From Pseudomonas amygdali (GTDB taxonomy: Bacteria; Pseudomonadota; Gammaproteobacteria; Pseudomonadales; Pseudomonadaceae), in assembly GCF_002699855.1 (NCBI RefSeq), contig NZ_LKBW01000271.1:1-36932 (forward strand): a stretch of 36,932 bases of DNA, written 5' to 3'. The translations under genes were made by a program, and so were the position numbers. The notes below the pieces were generated by a model. The model saw nothing but the letters and a program-made list of their open reading frames with translations. It was not told where the DNA came from and made no database searches. Below are positions 28,079 through 36,847 of the stretch, piece by piece (the first letter of the stretch is position 1; every line of letters starts with the position of its first letter).

Positions 28079-29545
28079 ATGAAATTCAAAGATCTTAGGG
28101 ATTTCGTGCAGCAGCTTGAGCAGCGCGGAGAGTTGAAACGCATCCAGATGCCGATCTCGCCTGTGCTGGAAATGACTGAAATCTGTGACCGTACCTTGCG
28201 TGCCAAGGGCCCGGCCCTGCTGTTCGAAAAACCGGTCGGTTTTGATATCCCGGTGCTGGGCAACCTGTTCGGCACGCCAGAGCGCGTAGCCATGGGCATG
28301 GGCGCCGAAGCGGTCAGTGAGCTGCGTGAAATCGGCAAGCTGCTGGCGTTTCTGAAAGAACCCGAGCCGCCCAAGGGGCTGAAAGATGCCTGGTCCAAGC
28401 TGCCCATCTTCCGCAAAGTCATCGCCATGGCCCCCAAGGTGGTCAAGGATGCACCCTGCCAGGAGATTGTAATCGAAGGCGATGACGTCGATCTCGGCAT
28501 GCTGCCCGTGCAAACCTGCTGGCCGGGCGACGTCGCACCGCTGATTACCTGGGGCCTGACGGTCACCAAGGGCCCGAACAAGGAGCGGCAGAACCTCGGC
28601 ATTTACCGTCAGCAGGTCATTGGCCGCAACAAGATCATCATGCGTTGGCTCAGCCATCGTGGCGGCGCGCTGGATTCTCGCGACTGGTGCGCCAAGCATC
28701 CCGGCGAACCTTATCCGGTTGCCGTCGCGCTGGGCGCTGACCCGGCGACCATTCTCGGTGCCGTGACGCCAGTACCGGACAGCCTGTCCGAATATGCCTT
28801 CGCCGGGCTGTTGCGTGGCTCGCGCACTGAGCTGATCAAATGCCGTGGCAGCAATCTGCAAGTGCCGGCCAGCGCCGAGATCGTGCTGGAGGGTGTGATT
28901 CATCCGGGCGAGATGGCCGACGAAGGGCCTTATGGCGACCACACCGGCTATTACAACGAAGTCGACAGCTTTCCGGTATTGACCGTCGAGCGCATCACGC
29001 ACCGTATCAAGCCGATCTACCACAGCACCTACACCGGCCGTCCACCGGATGAGCCCGCCATTCTGGGCGTCGCGCTGAACGAGGTGTTCGTGCCGATTCT
29101 GCAAAAGCAGTTTCCGGAGATCGTCGATTTTTACCTGCCGCCTGAAGGTTGCTCCTATCGCATGGCGGTGGTGACCATCAAGAAACAGTACCCTGGTCAT
29201 GCCAAGCGCGTGATGCTGGGGGTCTGGTCGTTCCTGCGCCAGTTCATGTACACCAAGTTCGTGATCGTCACCGACGATGACATCAATGCTCGTGACTGGA
29301 ATGACGTGATCTGGGCCATCACCACCCGCATGGACCCCAAGCGCGACACGGTCATGATCGACAACACGCCTATCGATTACCTCGATTTTGCCTCTCCGGT
29401 GTCCGGGTTGGGATCGAAAATGGGCCTGGACGCCACTAACAAATGGCCAGGCGAAACCACGCGTGAATGGGGCAGGGCTATCGTCAAGGACGAAGCCACC
29501 ACACGCCGCGTGGACGAGATCTGGACTCAGTTGGGAATAGACTGA
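28079..29545 (+). CDS. ubiD: 4-hydroxy-3-polyprenylbenzoate decarboxylase UbiD
   Basis: Decarboxylates the prenylated benzoate in ubiquinone synthesis using prenylated FMN made by UbiX. It is 488 residues, full length. The prFMN/metal-binding region is visible in [26 protein letters not shown], and the Glu-Asp-Glu active-site set in [26 protein letters not shown]. The start [10 protein letters not shown] at 28079 is the family start; four upstream in-frame codons exist. Its stop TGA overlaps the ATG of the next gene (TGATG), so the reductase is co-translated. Confidence 0.96.
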   Translation: MKFKDLRDFVQQLEQRGELKRIQMPISPVLEMTEICDRTLRAKGPALLFEKPVGFDIPVLGNLFGTPERVAMGMGAEAVSELREIGKLLAFLKEPEPPKGLKDAWSKLPIFRKVIAMAPKVVKDAPCQEIVIEGDDVDLGMLPVQTCWPGDVAPLITWGLTVTKGPNKERQNLGIYRQQVIGRNKIIMRWLSHRGGALDSRDWCAKHPGEPYPVAVALGADPATILGAVTPVPDSLSEYAFAGLLRGSRTELIKCRGSNLQVPASAEIVLEGVIHPGEMADEGPYGDHTGYYNEVDSFPVLTVERITHRIKPIYHSTYTGRPPDEPAILGVALNEVFVPILQKQFPEIVDFYLPPEGCSYRMAVVTIKKQYPGHAKRVMLGVWSFLRQFMYTKFVIVTDDDINARDWNDVIWAITTRMDPKRDTVMIDNTPIDYLDFASPVSGLGSKMGLDATNKWPGETTREWGRAIVKDEATTRRVDEIWTQLGID

Positions 29546-30513
29546 TGCGCGTAACCTTGCAGCCGTCAGGTGCGGTGCTGGACACCCTGCCGGGCGAGCG
29601 GATTCTCGATGCTGCGCAGCGTCTGGGCTATGAATGCCCGCAGAGCTGTCGCAACGGCAACTGTCATATCTGCTCGGCCTTGCTGGTCGAGGGGCGGGTG
29701 ATGCAGTCGGGTCAGGAGCTTGATCACGGTGAGATTCATACGTGTGTAGCAGAGCCGCTTGAAGATTGTGTTGTGCTCTGGGATGGCGTGCTGGCCAAGG
29801 GTGAGCTGCCGGTGCGCAGCTTTGCCTGCCAGTTGAGCGAGTGTGTCGAAATCGGTGGCGATGTCTGGCGGGTAGGCTTGCGCGCCCCGGCAGGCAAACC
29901 ACCGCGTTATCACGCTGGACAGTACCTGATGATCGAGCGGGAGAATGGCGAGAAGTCGGCATTCTCCATCGCATCGGCACCGCACAGTGGCCGTGATCTG
30001 GAGCTGCATGTACTGGCTCGTGAAGACAGTGCGCGCAGCCTGATCGAGCAACTGCAACGCAACAAAATGGCGCGGGTCGAGCTGCCGTTTGGCGATACCC
30101 ACCTTGCCGAGCTGCCGGACGGGCCGTTGGTACTGATCGCTGCCGGTACAGGTATGGCGCAAATGAACAGTTTGCTTGAGCACTGTCGCTCAGCAGGCTT
30201 CAGTCATCCGGTGCATTTGTACTGGGGCGTGCGTCGGCCCGAGGATTTTTACCAGGTCAGCCACTGGGATGAGTGGACGGCACTGCCGAACCTGTTCCTG
30301 CACAAGGTCGTCAGTGACCTGTGTGGCTGGGAAGGGCGCTGTGGTCTGCTGCACGAGGCAGTTTGCGAAGACATCAAGGACCTGTCGGCGGTTTACGTCT
30401 ACGCCAGCGGCTCGCCTGCCATGGTTTACGGAACGCTGGACGCTCTTGTCAGTGCCGGAATGGACGCTCACCAGATGCGCGCAGACGTATTCGCCTACGC
30501 ACCGCGTCCGTAA
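29545..30513 (+). CDS. 2Fe-2S/flavin NAD(P)H reductase (annotated elsewhere as CDP-6-deoxy-glucoseen reductase-like)
   Basis: A 322-residue electron-transfer protein. An N-terminal plant-type ferredoxin domain has the cluster motif C-RNGN-C-HI-C plus a later Cys in HTC. Then come a FAD domain (PPRYHAGQYLMIE, SAFSIAS) and a NAD(P)H domain (LVLIAAGTGMAQMNSLLE, VYVYASGSPAMV). Homologues directly downstream of ubiD in pseudomonads carry the name CDP-6-deoxy-delta-3,4-glucoseen reductase by similarity to AscD/RfbI; no deoxysugar genes are present here. Coupling to ubiD (TGATG) rather suggests a role in flavin or quinone redox chemistry. The partner is unknown. Confidence 0.88.
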   Translation: MRVTLQPSGAVLDTLPGERILDAAQRLGYECPQSCRNGNCHICSALLVEGRVMQSGQELDHGEIHTCVAEPLEDCVVLWDGVLAKGELPVRSFACQLSECVEIGGDVWRVGLRAPAGKPPRYHAGQYLMIERENGEKSAFSIASAPHSGRDLELHVLAREDSARSLIEQLQRNKMARVELPFGDTHLAELPDGPLVLIAAGTGMAQMNSLLEHCRSAGFSHPVHLYWGVRRPEDFYQVSHWDEWTALPNLFLHKVVSDLCGWEGRCGLLHEAVCEDIKDLSAVYVYASGSPAMVYGTLDALVSAGMDAHQMRADVFAYAPRP

Positions 30514-30721
30514 CGCCGGACTGACGGCTGCATAACTGGAGTGTAAATTGCTTCAGCTGCTTATAGCTTACGGCGATGTCAATTCGCCGCCAGACAACTT
30601 TTTGTAGAGGCAGGCCTTTGGTCTGTGGCAACAACCGAACCACGACACCCTGATGCCGCTCACCCACGAGCGAGTCAGCGGTGCTCGGTAAAAACTGACA
30701 GCCAGACTGTCAGGGGGGCAA

Positions 30722-31390
30722 ATGGAGAATCCAATCAACGAGTTGGCCGCTGCAGTGCATGACGGCCTTGGGCTGACGTACCCGCCCGTTATCGATCTGG
30801 GTCCGCAGCTTACCCGCGAGCAACTGCTCGCATCCATGGACGCCACCATGCGTCTTCACAAAGGCGGCCCGGTCTGGCTGTTCGCCTACGGCTCGCTAAT
30901 CTGGCGTCCCGAGTGCACTGCGGTAGAGAGCCAGCGCGGTCGAGTGCACGGTTATCACCGTGGGCTTTACCTGTGGTCGCACGAACATCGCGGTACGCCT
31001 GAGGTGCCAGGCCTGGTATTCGGGCTGGATCGCGGCGGTTCATGCACCGGCTTTGCCTATCGCCTGCCGGATGAATGCCTGGAGAAATCGCTGCTGGCCT
31101 TGTGGGAGCGTGAGATGCCGTATCCGTCGTATCGCCCGCACTGGCTCAATTGCCGCCTTGAAGACGGCAGGAAAGTACAGGCGCTGGGCTTCGTGCTGGA
31201 ACGGCATTTGCCCAGCTACGCTGGCAACCTGCCCGACAGCGTGCTGAGCCAGGTGCTGGCCAGCGCCAGCGGGCGCTATGGAACCACTCGCGAGTACGTG
31301 GAACAGACGGCCAAGGCCCTGCGTAGCCACGCCATGCCAGACCTGAATCTGGAGGCGCGGCTCAAACGCTGCAAGTCAGAGACCGCCTGA
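30722..31390 (+). CDS. ChaC-like gamma-glutamylcyclotransferase
   Basis: A 222-residue protein of the ChaC family, which degrades glutathione to 5-oxoproline and Cys-Gly in the cytoplasm. The substrate-binding loop [10 protein letters not shown], the [22 protein letters not shown] stretch and the catalytic Glu in [11 protein letters not shown] are present. The first ~45 residues are an extension before the fold. The ATG at 30722 follows a GGGGGG run. Its last 15 bp overlap the end of convergent glpT. The 208-bp gap upstream holds no gene. Confidence 0.88.
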   Translation: MENPINELAAAVHDGLGLTYPPVIDLGPQLTREQLLASMDATMRLHKGGPVWLFAYGSLIWRPECTAVESQRGRVHGYHRGLYLWSHEHRGTPEVPGLVFGLDRGGSCTGFAYRLPDECLEKSLLALWEREMPYPSYRPHWLNCRLEDGRKVQALGFVLERHLPSYAGNLPDSVLSQVLASASGRYGTTREYVEQTAKALRSHAMPDLNLEARLKRCKSETA

Positions 31391-32752
31391 CCGGCCTTTG
31401 GGCCAGTCCCTGGTATCGCGCGAGGTGCTGGCGACCTGTTTGTGCCGCAGCGTCGGCGCAAGGAATGCCATCGCCAGAATGCACGCGCCGATCAGCAGCA
31501 CAAAGCCGCCGTCCCAGCCGAAGTGGTCGACCGTGTAGCCCATCGCAGCACTCGCCGCGACCGACCCGCCCAGATAGCCGAACAGCCCGGTAAAGCCGGC
31601 TGCCGTACCCGCTGCCTTCTTCGGCGCCAGTTCCAGCGCCTGCAGGCCGATCAGCATGACCGGGCCATAGATCAGGAAGCCGATGGATACCAGCGCGATC
31701 ATGTCGACGGTCGGGTTGCCTTCAGGGTTCAGCCAATACACCAGCGTGGCAATGGTCACCAGAAACATGAACACCATGCCGGTCAGGCCACGATTGCCCT
31801 TGAAGATCCTGTCCGACATCCAGCCGCACAGCAGCGTGCCCGGAATACCTGCCCACTCGTAAAGAAAATAGGCCCATGAGGTCTTGTCGACCGTGAAGTG
31901 CTTGGCTTCTTTCAGGTAGGTCGGGGCCCAGTCCAGCACGCCGTAGCGCAGCAGATAAACGAACACGTTGGCCATCGCGATGTACCACAGGAACTTGTTG
32001 CGCAGCACGTATTTGACGAAGATTTCCCGGGCGCTGAATTCCTCTTCGTGGCTGGCATCGTAGCCTTCCGGGTAATCGTTCTTGTAGTGCTCGATAGGCG
32101 GCAGGCCCACCGATTGCGGGGTGTCGCGCATGGTGGCGAAAGCAAAGACCGCCACCAGCAGCGCAACGGCCGCCGGCACATAGAATGCTGCGTGCCAGTC
32201 GTTGGTCCAGCCCATGCCGAGCAGGAACAGCGGGCCGATCAGGCCGCCGCCGACGTTGTGCGCCACGTTCCACACTGACACCACGCCGCCGCGCTCTTTC
32301 TGCGACCACCAGTGGACCATCGTCCGCCCGCTTGGCGGCCAGCCCATGCCCTGTGCCCAGCCATTGATGAACAGCAGCACGAACATGATCGTGACACTGG
32401 ACGTCGCCCACGGCGCGAAGCCGAAGATGAACATGATCCCGGCAGATACCAGCAGGCCGAAGGGCAGGAAGTACCGCGGGTTGGAGCGGTCCGAAACGAT
32501 CCCCATGAGGAATTTCGACAGGCCGTAGGCAATCGCGATGGCCGACATCGCCACGCCCAGCTGGCCACGCGTATAGCCTTCGTCGATCAGATACGGCATC
32601 GCCAGCGAGAAATTCTTGCGCAGCAGGTAGTAACCGGCATAACCGATAAAGATGCCTGCGAAGATCTGCCAGCGCAGACGCCGATAAGTGCTATCGACCT
32701 TTTCTTCGGGAAGGGGTGCCTGATGCCTGGCAGGGCGGAAAAACCCAAACAT
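31376..32752 (-). CDS. glpT: Glycerol-3-phosphate:phosphate antiporter GlpT
   Basis: Major-facilitator antiporter importing sn-glycerol-3-phosphate in exchange for phosphate, and the entry route for fosfomycin. It is 458 residues, 12 transmembrane segments. Two substrate-binding arginines are visible by context: [12 protein letters not shown] and [16 protein letters not shown] (counterparts of E. coli Arg45 and Arg269). The [14 protein letters not shown] loop and [20 protein letters not shown] are typical of the OPA family. The ATG at 32752 is preceded by an AT-rich leader. No glpQ or other glp gene is adjacent. Confidence 0.94.
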   Translation of the reverse strand: MFGFFRPARHQAPLPEEKVDSTYRRLRWQIFAGIFIGYAGYYLLRKNFSLAMPYLIDEGYTRGQLGVAMSAIAIAYGLSKFLMGIVSDRSNPRYFLPFGLLVSAGIMFIFGFAPWATSSVTIMFVLLFINGWAQGMGWPPSGRTMVHWWSQKERGGVVSVWNVAHNVGGGLIGPLFLLGMGWTNDWHAAFYVPAAVALLVAVFAFATMRDTPQSVGLPPIEHYKNDYPEGYDASHEEEFSAREIFVKYVLRNKFLWYIAMANVFVYLLRYGVLDWAPTYLKEAKHFTVDKTSWAYFLYEWAGIPGTLLCGWMSDRIFKGNRGLTGMVFMFLVTIATLVYWLNPEGNPTVDMIALVSIGFLIYGPVMLIGLQALELAPKKAAGTAAGFTGLFGYLGGSVAASAAMGYTVDHFGWDGGFVLLIGACILAMAFLAPTLRHKQVASTSRDTRDWPKGRSGGL

Positions 32753-33025
32753 GGAGAAGCTCCTGATTATTGTTTTTTTGCGAATGCGAATATTACATTT
32801 TCATTACAGAAAAAAGCAGTGCCTTTAGACTGATTTTTTGTAGGAGATACCGACGTTTTCCTGTTCTTTTATGAACATTTGGCGAGCGTTTGTATGTGTT
32901 TCAAAAGTTTGGGATGGGTCCTACAGGCGTATCGGAAGACGCGTGCTTACTGGCTTTTCGGCAGGCTTTTACCATCGTCGTCATTGCGCCGCAGCGGCGC
33001 ACCACGACGATGAGCCCATACAACA
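32753..33025. other. glpT / TonB-like divergent intergenic region
   Basis: The 273-bp gap has AT-rich stretches close to glpT (TTTTTTTGCG, ATTACATTTTCATTACAG near 32772-32808), which probably hold its promoter. I see no gene, repeat or convincing GlpR operator. Confidence 0.3.
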
Positions 33026-33691
33026 ATGAGAATTTTCGCCTTCATGATTGCCGTCGCACTGGCCCCGCACGTTGGCGCGACGGAGTCATTTCTGGTGCCG
33101 GTGTACACGCCAGCACCGGTGTTTCCTCCTGAACTGGTCAAGACCCGCTACGCAGGCAAGGTCCGGGCACAGCTGTGGATAAAGTCCGACGGTCAGGTCC
33201 GCGAAGTCAGGGCCGTAGAGAGCGGCCACCCGCAACTCGCTGAAGCGGTGGAGCAGGCGCTCCGTCAATGGCGCTACAAGCCTTGGGTGGGAACAGTCGG
33301 CGCGCCGCCCATGACCACGATCACCGTGCCGGTGATTTTCGGCTCCCATGGCTATAGGCGTTTCAATACCGAAGTCACCGTCGGCCTGGGCAACATCCGT
33401 TGCGGTTACCTCAACCACGAAGTGAAATCCGCCCGCCAGGACTATCCCAAAGGGCCGCTGAGTAAAGTCGACGTGTTCTGGTACACCGGGCAGGCGCTGT
33501 TCGGCAGTCATGTTGCCAACCAGCGCAGCGAGCCCCAGCGCAAGGCGTTGCTTGAATTGCTCGGAGCGTCGATACCTGCGGTAGTGAGCAACTGCAGAAG
33601 CAATCCGGATCATCTGTATGGGGATTACCTGCCTGGGCCGGTCAAGGTATTGATGGTCGGGTTGGCCGAGCAAGCGGAGGGCAGCGAATGA
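33026..33691 (+). CDS. Periplasmic TonB C-terminal-domain protein (first of tandem pair)
   Basis: A 221-residue protein with a Sec signal peptide (MRIFAFMIAVALAPHVGA). The mature protein opens with a TonB_C domain (about residues 30-110: PVFPPELVKTRYAGKVRAQLWIKSDGQVREVRAV... LRQWRYKPW). It lacks the cytoplasmic anchor and proline-rich spacer of a true TonB, so it is unlikely to energise receptors. The C-terminal half (residues 125-215) has two or three Cys and no domain I recognise. Its stop overlaps the start of a paralogue (ATGA), so the pair is translationally coupled. Confidence 0.78.
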   Translation: MRIFAFMIAVALAPHVGATESFLVPVYTPAPVFPPELVKTRYAGKVRAQLWIKSDGQVREVRAVESGHPQLAEAVEQALRQWRYKPWVGTVGAPPMTTITVPVIFGSHGYRRFNTEVTVGLGNIRCGYLNHEVKSARQDYPKGPLSKVDVFWYTGQALFGSHVANQRSEPQRKALLELLGASIPAVVSNCRSNPDHLYGDYLPGPVKVLMVGLAEQAEGSE

Positions 33692-34323
33692 GCCGCGTGC
33701 TGAGTGTGATCGTGTTGGCGGGGTTACTCTCGGCGGGGACAGCACAGGCGTTGCCGTCGTATCCGGTGCCGTTGTATATGCCGGAGCCGGACTATCCAGC
33801 GTCGATGCGTTATGCCTTGGTAAAAAACAGTGTCACCGTCAGGATTTTCATTCAGGCCGATGGCGGCGTGCGCTTTCTTGAAGTGCGGGGGGCAACTGAT
33901 CCGAGGTTCATCAGCCTGACCCGAAGTGCTGTTGAGCTATGGACCTTTGAACCCTGGGAGCCACCGGCCTCTCATCCCGAGGGCGAAGCAGTTACGGTCA
34001 CGTTTACCTTCACAGGGCGACCACACACCAACCCGCCGCTGACATCCAATGCCGAGCTGAAGCAGGAGTTGTGCTGGCAGTTGAACAGGGAAATGTTCGA
34101 GGGTCGCAACTGGCGCAAGGACGTCAAGCCGGATGCGCTAATGCGGACAGAATTGTACCTGTCGAGCGGTCCGGTCATAGAGCAATTTCTCACCCTGGAC
34201 GAGCGTCAGGCATTGGTTGTTGAGCTGCTGGAGGCGGCGCCGGGCATTATCGCCCAATGTCAAAAAAATCCGATGCGTAAGTATGTGGATTATTTGCCGG
34301 AGAATGTGAGGAAGGTGTTGTAG
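33688..34323 (+). CDS. Periplasmic TonB C-terminal-domain protein (second of tandem pair)
   Basis: A 211-residue paralogue of the preceding gene. It has a signal peptide ending ALA or AQA (MSRVLSVIVLAGLLSAGTAQA), the TonB_C-like core (PEPDYPASMRYALVKNSVTVRIFIQADGGVRFLEVRGA... WTFEPW), then a similar C-terminal half. Shared endings, such as a Cys followed by NP-x-YxxYLP/GDYLPGPVKVL, show both halves were duplicated together. Coupled to the upstream gene by ATGA. Function unknown. Confidence 0.75.
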   Translation: MSRVLSVIVLAGLLSAGTAQALPSYPVPLYMPEPDYPASMRYALVKNSVTVRIFIQADGGVRFLEVRGATDPRFISLTRSAVELWTFEPWEPPASHPEGEAVTVTFTFTGRPHTNPPLTSNAELKQELCWQLNREMFEGRNWRKDVKPDALMRTELYLSSGPVIEQFLTLDERQALVVELLEAAPGIIAQCQKNPMRKYVDYLPENVRKVL

Positions 34324-34603
34324 GAAGGGCGGGGCATCAGCGAAGTGCCAGTATCAAAGCAGTTTCAGAATGCAGCCCTGTGGTTGACGACGACCCTGTG
34401 TTTCATCAGAATGCTCGCGAGGGCTCAATAAGAGCAGGGCCTGCTCGATTCAATGACGATACCGGCGAGCAGGTGTGGATTGTGCGAGGCGTCACTCGTG
34501 CGGTAGCGGCAACTGGCGACAACGGTTGGCTTTCGACCCCTTTCAGGCCTCGTGTCTGGACGTGCTAAGCAAGCGCTGCGACTACCAGCCCTCTCGTACT
34601 CTG
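34324..34603. other. gap after the TonB-like pair
   Basis: About 280 bp between the second TonB-like gene and the terminator. A 62-codon plus-strand ORF (34380-34568) and the long read-through of the toxin frame cross it, but neither resembles a protein I know. The sequence has higher GC than the toxin region, and I see no convincing gene. Confidence 0.35.
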
Positions 34604-34628
34604 AAAAAGGCGCCTCTGGCGCTTTTTT
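34604..34628. terminator. bidirectional intrinsic terminator
   Basis: AAAAAGGCGCC-TCT-GGCGCTTTTTTT pairs nearly perfectly with one bulged G, and has a T-run on both strands. It lies just past the restored stop (34644-34646) of the BECR-like toxin gene on the minus strand and downstream of the TonB-like pair on the plus strand. Confidence 0.85.
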
Positions 34629-34643
34629 TGGTTTCAGAGTCCC

Positions 34644-35350
34644 TACTTTGATCGCCGGTCGCCTCCTAAGTATTTTGTAGGCGGTGACCACCGAGTAGAA
34701 AAATCCTCGTTCAGCTTCTTCTTGTGGGGACAAAATTGCGCACCCTCTGGCATTGCGTATGACCGTAAGTCGATGCCCATCACGCGTCTGATAACCCTCG
34801 CAATAAATCTGTGCACCTGCACTTAAAATTCCGGCAACAAATGCAGATACATCCTGAATGGTTTTGCAGCCAGACTTGGCCAGTTCATGACCGTGCCCCT
34901 GCCAAATGTGGTTGACTCCAAAACCGCTACTGAAGCCGAAATGCTTACCTACACGCAAATAAATTTCTCCGCCTGGCAAGGTCAGGTTGCGGCTTTTGTA
35001 CGTAGAAATGTAACCGAAGCTCAACTCTCCTGAGGTCGGGTGAGGGATGCAATAATCTTTGTCTAGAGTGGAAAAGTCATAAGCTGTCGGCATATCCGCC
35101 GTGGCCAAAACAGTCTGTGTTACCTGGTAAGCCAAGTCAGGCTCGGTCGGCGGCGTTAATGCTGACAAAATCAAGTCGTCCGTAACAAGCAAGGCCCGAG
35201 TCGGGAAAGCGGCTATTTTCTCACAGCTTTAATCGTGTTAACGGCGAAGTTGCTATCAGTTATTTCAAGGAGGCGGAGGTCAGGGTCGAGCATGATCTGA
35301 GTAGCGATCAGGTCTGTTTTGATGCCTTGCGTCAGTTCCACTTGATGCAC
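34644..35350 (-). pseudogene. BECR-nuclease-like toxin domain, two compensating frameshifts
   Basis: The main open frame (35192 down to 34425) contains a C-terminal domain reading GFGVNHIWQGHG... and FFYSVVTAYK, the His...His and Tyr/Thr pattern I associate with barnase-EndoU-ColicinE5/D-RelE (BECR) toxins of polymorphic bacteriocins. Upstream the frame is closed, but another frame (GTG 35350 to TAG 35213) gives a coherent lead-in ending TIKAVRK. One more A in the AAAA run there joins it as VRKIAAFPTRALLV. At the other end, removing one A from ACAAAATAC turns the read-through into TAYKYLGGDRRSK and stops at 34644, just before a terminator. The restored product is about 235 residues. No start has a ribosome-binding site. 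Sequencing error, decay, or an orphan toxin cassette are all possible. No immunity gene is visible downstream. Confidence 0.55.
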
Positions 35351-35353
35351 AGT

Positions 35354-35387
35354 GCCGGGACCAAAGCGTCATCGCCTTGGTCCCGGC
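35354..35387. repeat. 15-bp hairpin between the coiled-coil gene and the toxin domain
   Basis: GCCGGGACCAA-AGCG-TCAT-CGCC-TTGGTCCCGGC forms a 15-bp stem with one mismatch (a G-T wobble on the transcribed minus strand) and a four-base loop. It begins 15 bases past the stop of the 263-codon gene on the minus strand. It lacks a T-run, so it is a terminator candidate of atypical form. Confidence 0.6.
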
Positions 35388-35401
35388 CTTGTCGCGAAAG
35401 A

Positions 35402-36193
35402 TTAGTGAGTGACGCTCATATGTTGAATCGTTTCAAGCTGGCTCAGTCCGAGCGCGCCGTGAGCGTTGATCGCGTTCGAGAAGTCCGTGATCGCGATTTC
35501 GATAGTGCCTCTCAGTGCCTTGATTGCATTATCGATTTCTCGCGACGCTTCAGGTCCAAATGTCACCTCGACCGCATGGCGGGATTCGGCCTTTTTAGCG
35601 CGAGCTTCCTCGGCTTTGCGCAAGGCCAAAGCGTGCTTGGCTTCTTCGACCTGACGCTGTGCAAGTTGTAACGCGGCCTCTATGGCCCGCTGCTGCGCTG
35701 CTTGTTCCTCCGCGAGTCGTCGAGCTGTCGCTTCAGCCTCGGCTCTTGCGCGCGCTGCTTCTTCGGCTTGGCGGTGTGCGGCTTCTTGGGCCATGCGCTC
35801 GTTATACTCGCGTTCCTGTTCTATTAGCCGAGCATGCAGCGACTCGAGATTGCCTTTGAGTTCGTTTAGAAAGCGGATGCTCTCCATATGAAAGCGGGCG
35901 TCTCCCGTCATATAGTAAAAATCAGTGGGCACTCCGCTTGGCATACCCCGCATCTGTGCGTTTAACTCAAGAGACGATTTATCCCAGGGGTCAGTGCCCC
36001 ACAAAAAATACGAATTGTCGATGTGGTCCTGTCGCAAGGGCGCACGTTTGCTGGCAACCAGATGATTGATAGCGTGTATGTGTTTATCGGTTATATCGAT
36101 GTAACGTGTTCCGTTCCAGTCGCCGACGTGAGCCGCAAGCTCGGCTTGCAGAAAGCCAGGTAATTGCTGGAGGTGATGATGTAATTCTTCCAT
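35402..36193 (-). CDS. Coiled-coil protein resembling an S-type bacteriocin N-terminal region
   Basis: A 263-residue protein whose ATG at 36193 has AAGGAAA seven bases upstream, so it is a real gene start. Residues 1-125 are mixed, with LPGFLQAELAA, SYFLWGTDPWDKSSLELNAQMRG and TDFYYMTGDARFHMESIRFLNELKGNL. Residues ~126-215 are a long Ala/Glu/Arg/Gln-rich coiled coil. The last ~45 residues are GPEASREIDNAIKALRGTIEIAITDF... then stop. The layout resembles the receptor/translocation part of Pseudomonas S-type pyocins, here without a killing domain. The BECR-like toxin follows in the same frame beyond two stops, so a once-continuous toxin gene is possible. It may also be an independent protein. 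Confidence 0.5.
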   Translation of the reverse strand: MEELHHHLQQLPGFLQAELAAHVGDWNGTRYIDITDKHIHAINHLVASKRAPLRQDHIDNSYFLWGTDPWDKSSLELNAQMRGMPSGVPTDFYYMTGDARFHMESIRFLNELKGNLESLHARLIEQEREYNERMAQEAAHRQAEEAARARAEAEATARRLAEEQAAQQRAIEAALQLAQRQVEEAKHALALRKAEEARAKKAESRHAVEVTFGPEASREIDNAIKALRGTIEIAITDFSNAINAHGALGLSQLETIQHMSVTH

Positions 36194-36240
36194 GGATAAT
36201 TTCCTTTTTATAGTGTTTGAGCTGTTAGTTTATGGAGGGC

Positions 36241-36513
36241 TTAACTTTTGAATCCAGGCTTGCCATTTTTAGCTCGCCATTCTTTGATTACTTTCAGAAC
36301 TCCTTCGGGGTTGTCCTCTTGGCCTTCCTCAGGATAAAATATTACGTCCGACTGTGCGGGGTGTTCGGTCACTTTAATGAAATGCTGCAACAATACGTCG
36401 ACATATGCCCCATATTCTTTCCCTTCAAGCTTGTTGCGCTCGGGAGAGAACTCCCTCAAAAAATCAAGAAACTCTTCTTCAGTGTAATCTTCAAATTTTT
36501 CTTTCATAATCAT
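36241..36513 (-). CDS. Colicin-E9/pyocin-S type DNase immunity protein
   Basis: A 90-residue acidic four-helix protein that would bind and block the HNH DNase of the cognate bacteriocin in the producer. It matches the Im2/Im7/Im9 pattern closely: DYTEEEFLDFL, then VTEHPAQSDVIFYPEEGQED and a tail ending KEWRAKNGKPGFK. The key helix-III Tyr-Tyr of Im proteins is Phe-Tyr here (IFYP). The ATG at 36513 overlaps the toxin stop (ATGA) and has AGGAA nine bases upstream; a second ATG at 36507 is possible. It is intact although its toxin gene is cut by an insertion sequence. Confidence 0.92.
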   Translation of the reverse strand: MIMKEKFEDYTEEEFLDFLREFSPERNKLEGKEYGAYVDVLLQHFIKVTEHPAQSDVIFYPEEGQEDNPEGVLKVIKEWRAKNGKPGFKS

Positions 36514-36847
36514 TGTGAACGGTTCCTATGATGCTCTATATGTTGTTTTGGTGTCATGATGACTAGATTGTCTACGTCATACACCGCCCCGCCGTTTGCA
36601 ATTTCTTCCTTGTGGTGAATCTCGAATTTTGTACGCCGTCCTACCTGATCTTCTAATTTTGGATGCGGTGCGTTACCAGCCTTCATTAATTGCAGGTTCC
36701 GCTGACTAAACTGTTGACTGATTTCTGAGTCATTTGCCACAGCTTTCCAGATGGATTCTCTCTGACGGCCGAAATTGCTGAAGCGTACCCCACGCAATTG
36801 ATCTGCAACTTGAGAAGGAATTGGAGCCCCCTCAGCCCGAGTCCTAG
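36510..36847 (-). pseudogene. HNH DNase domain of an S-type pyocin/colicin-E-like bacteriocin, IS-truncated
   Basis: The open frame encodes the C-terminal killing domain: APIPSQVADQLRGVRFSNFG, a helical middle, then the HNH metal motif in FEIHHKEEIANGGAVYDVDN and IMTPKQHIEHHR. The two leading His, the Asn and the closing His residues are all present, so the catalytic core is complete. The start seen on the minus strand is only a TTG inside the domain. Going upstream, the bacteriocin sequence ends at 36847, where an insertion sequence begins; the in-frame stop TGA then lies inside the element. The receptor-binding and translocation parts must lie beyond the IS outside the window or be lost. 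Confidence 0.88.

Noticed and set aside
28076..29980. 634-codon open frame antisense to ubiD and the reductase
   Set aside because: It crosses two real, translationally coupled genes and shows no protein motif.
34380..34568. 62-codon plus-strand ORF as an immunity gene
   Set aside because: It is on the wrong strand for an immunity gene of the minus-strand toxin, has no ribosome-binding site, and shows no acidic helical pattern.
34425..35192. the 255-codon frame taken as an intact gene
   Set aside because: It has only a TTG start, runs through a strong terminator, and its last ~60 residues look non-coding. The restored frame ending at 34644 explains more.
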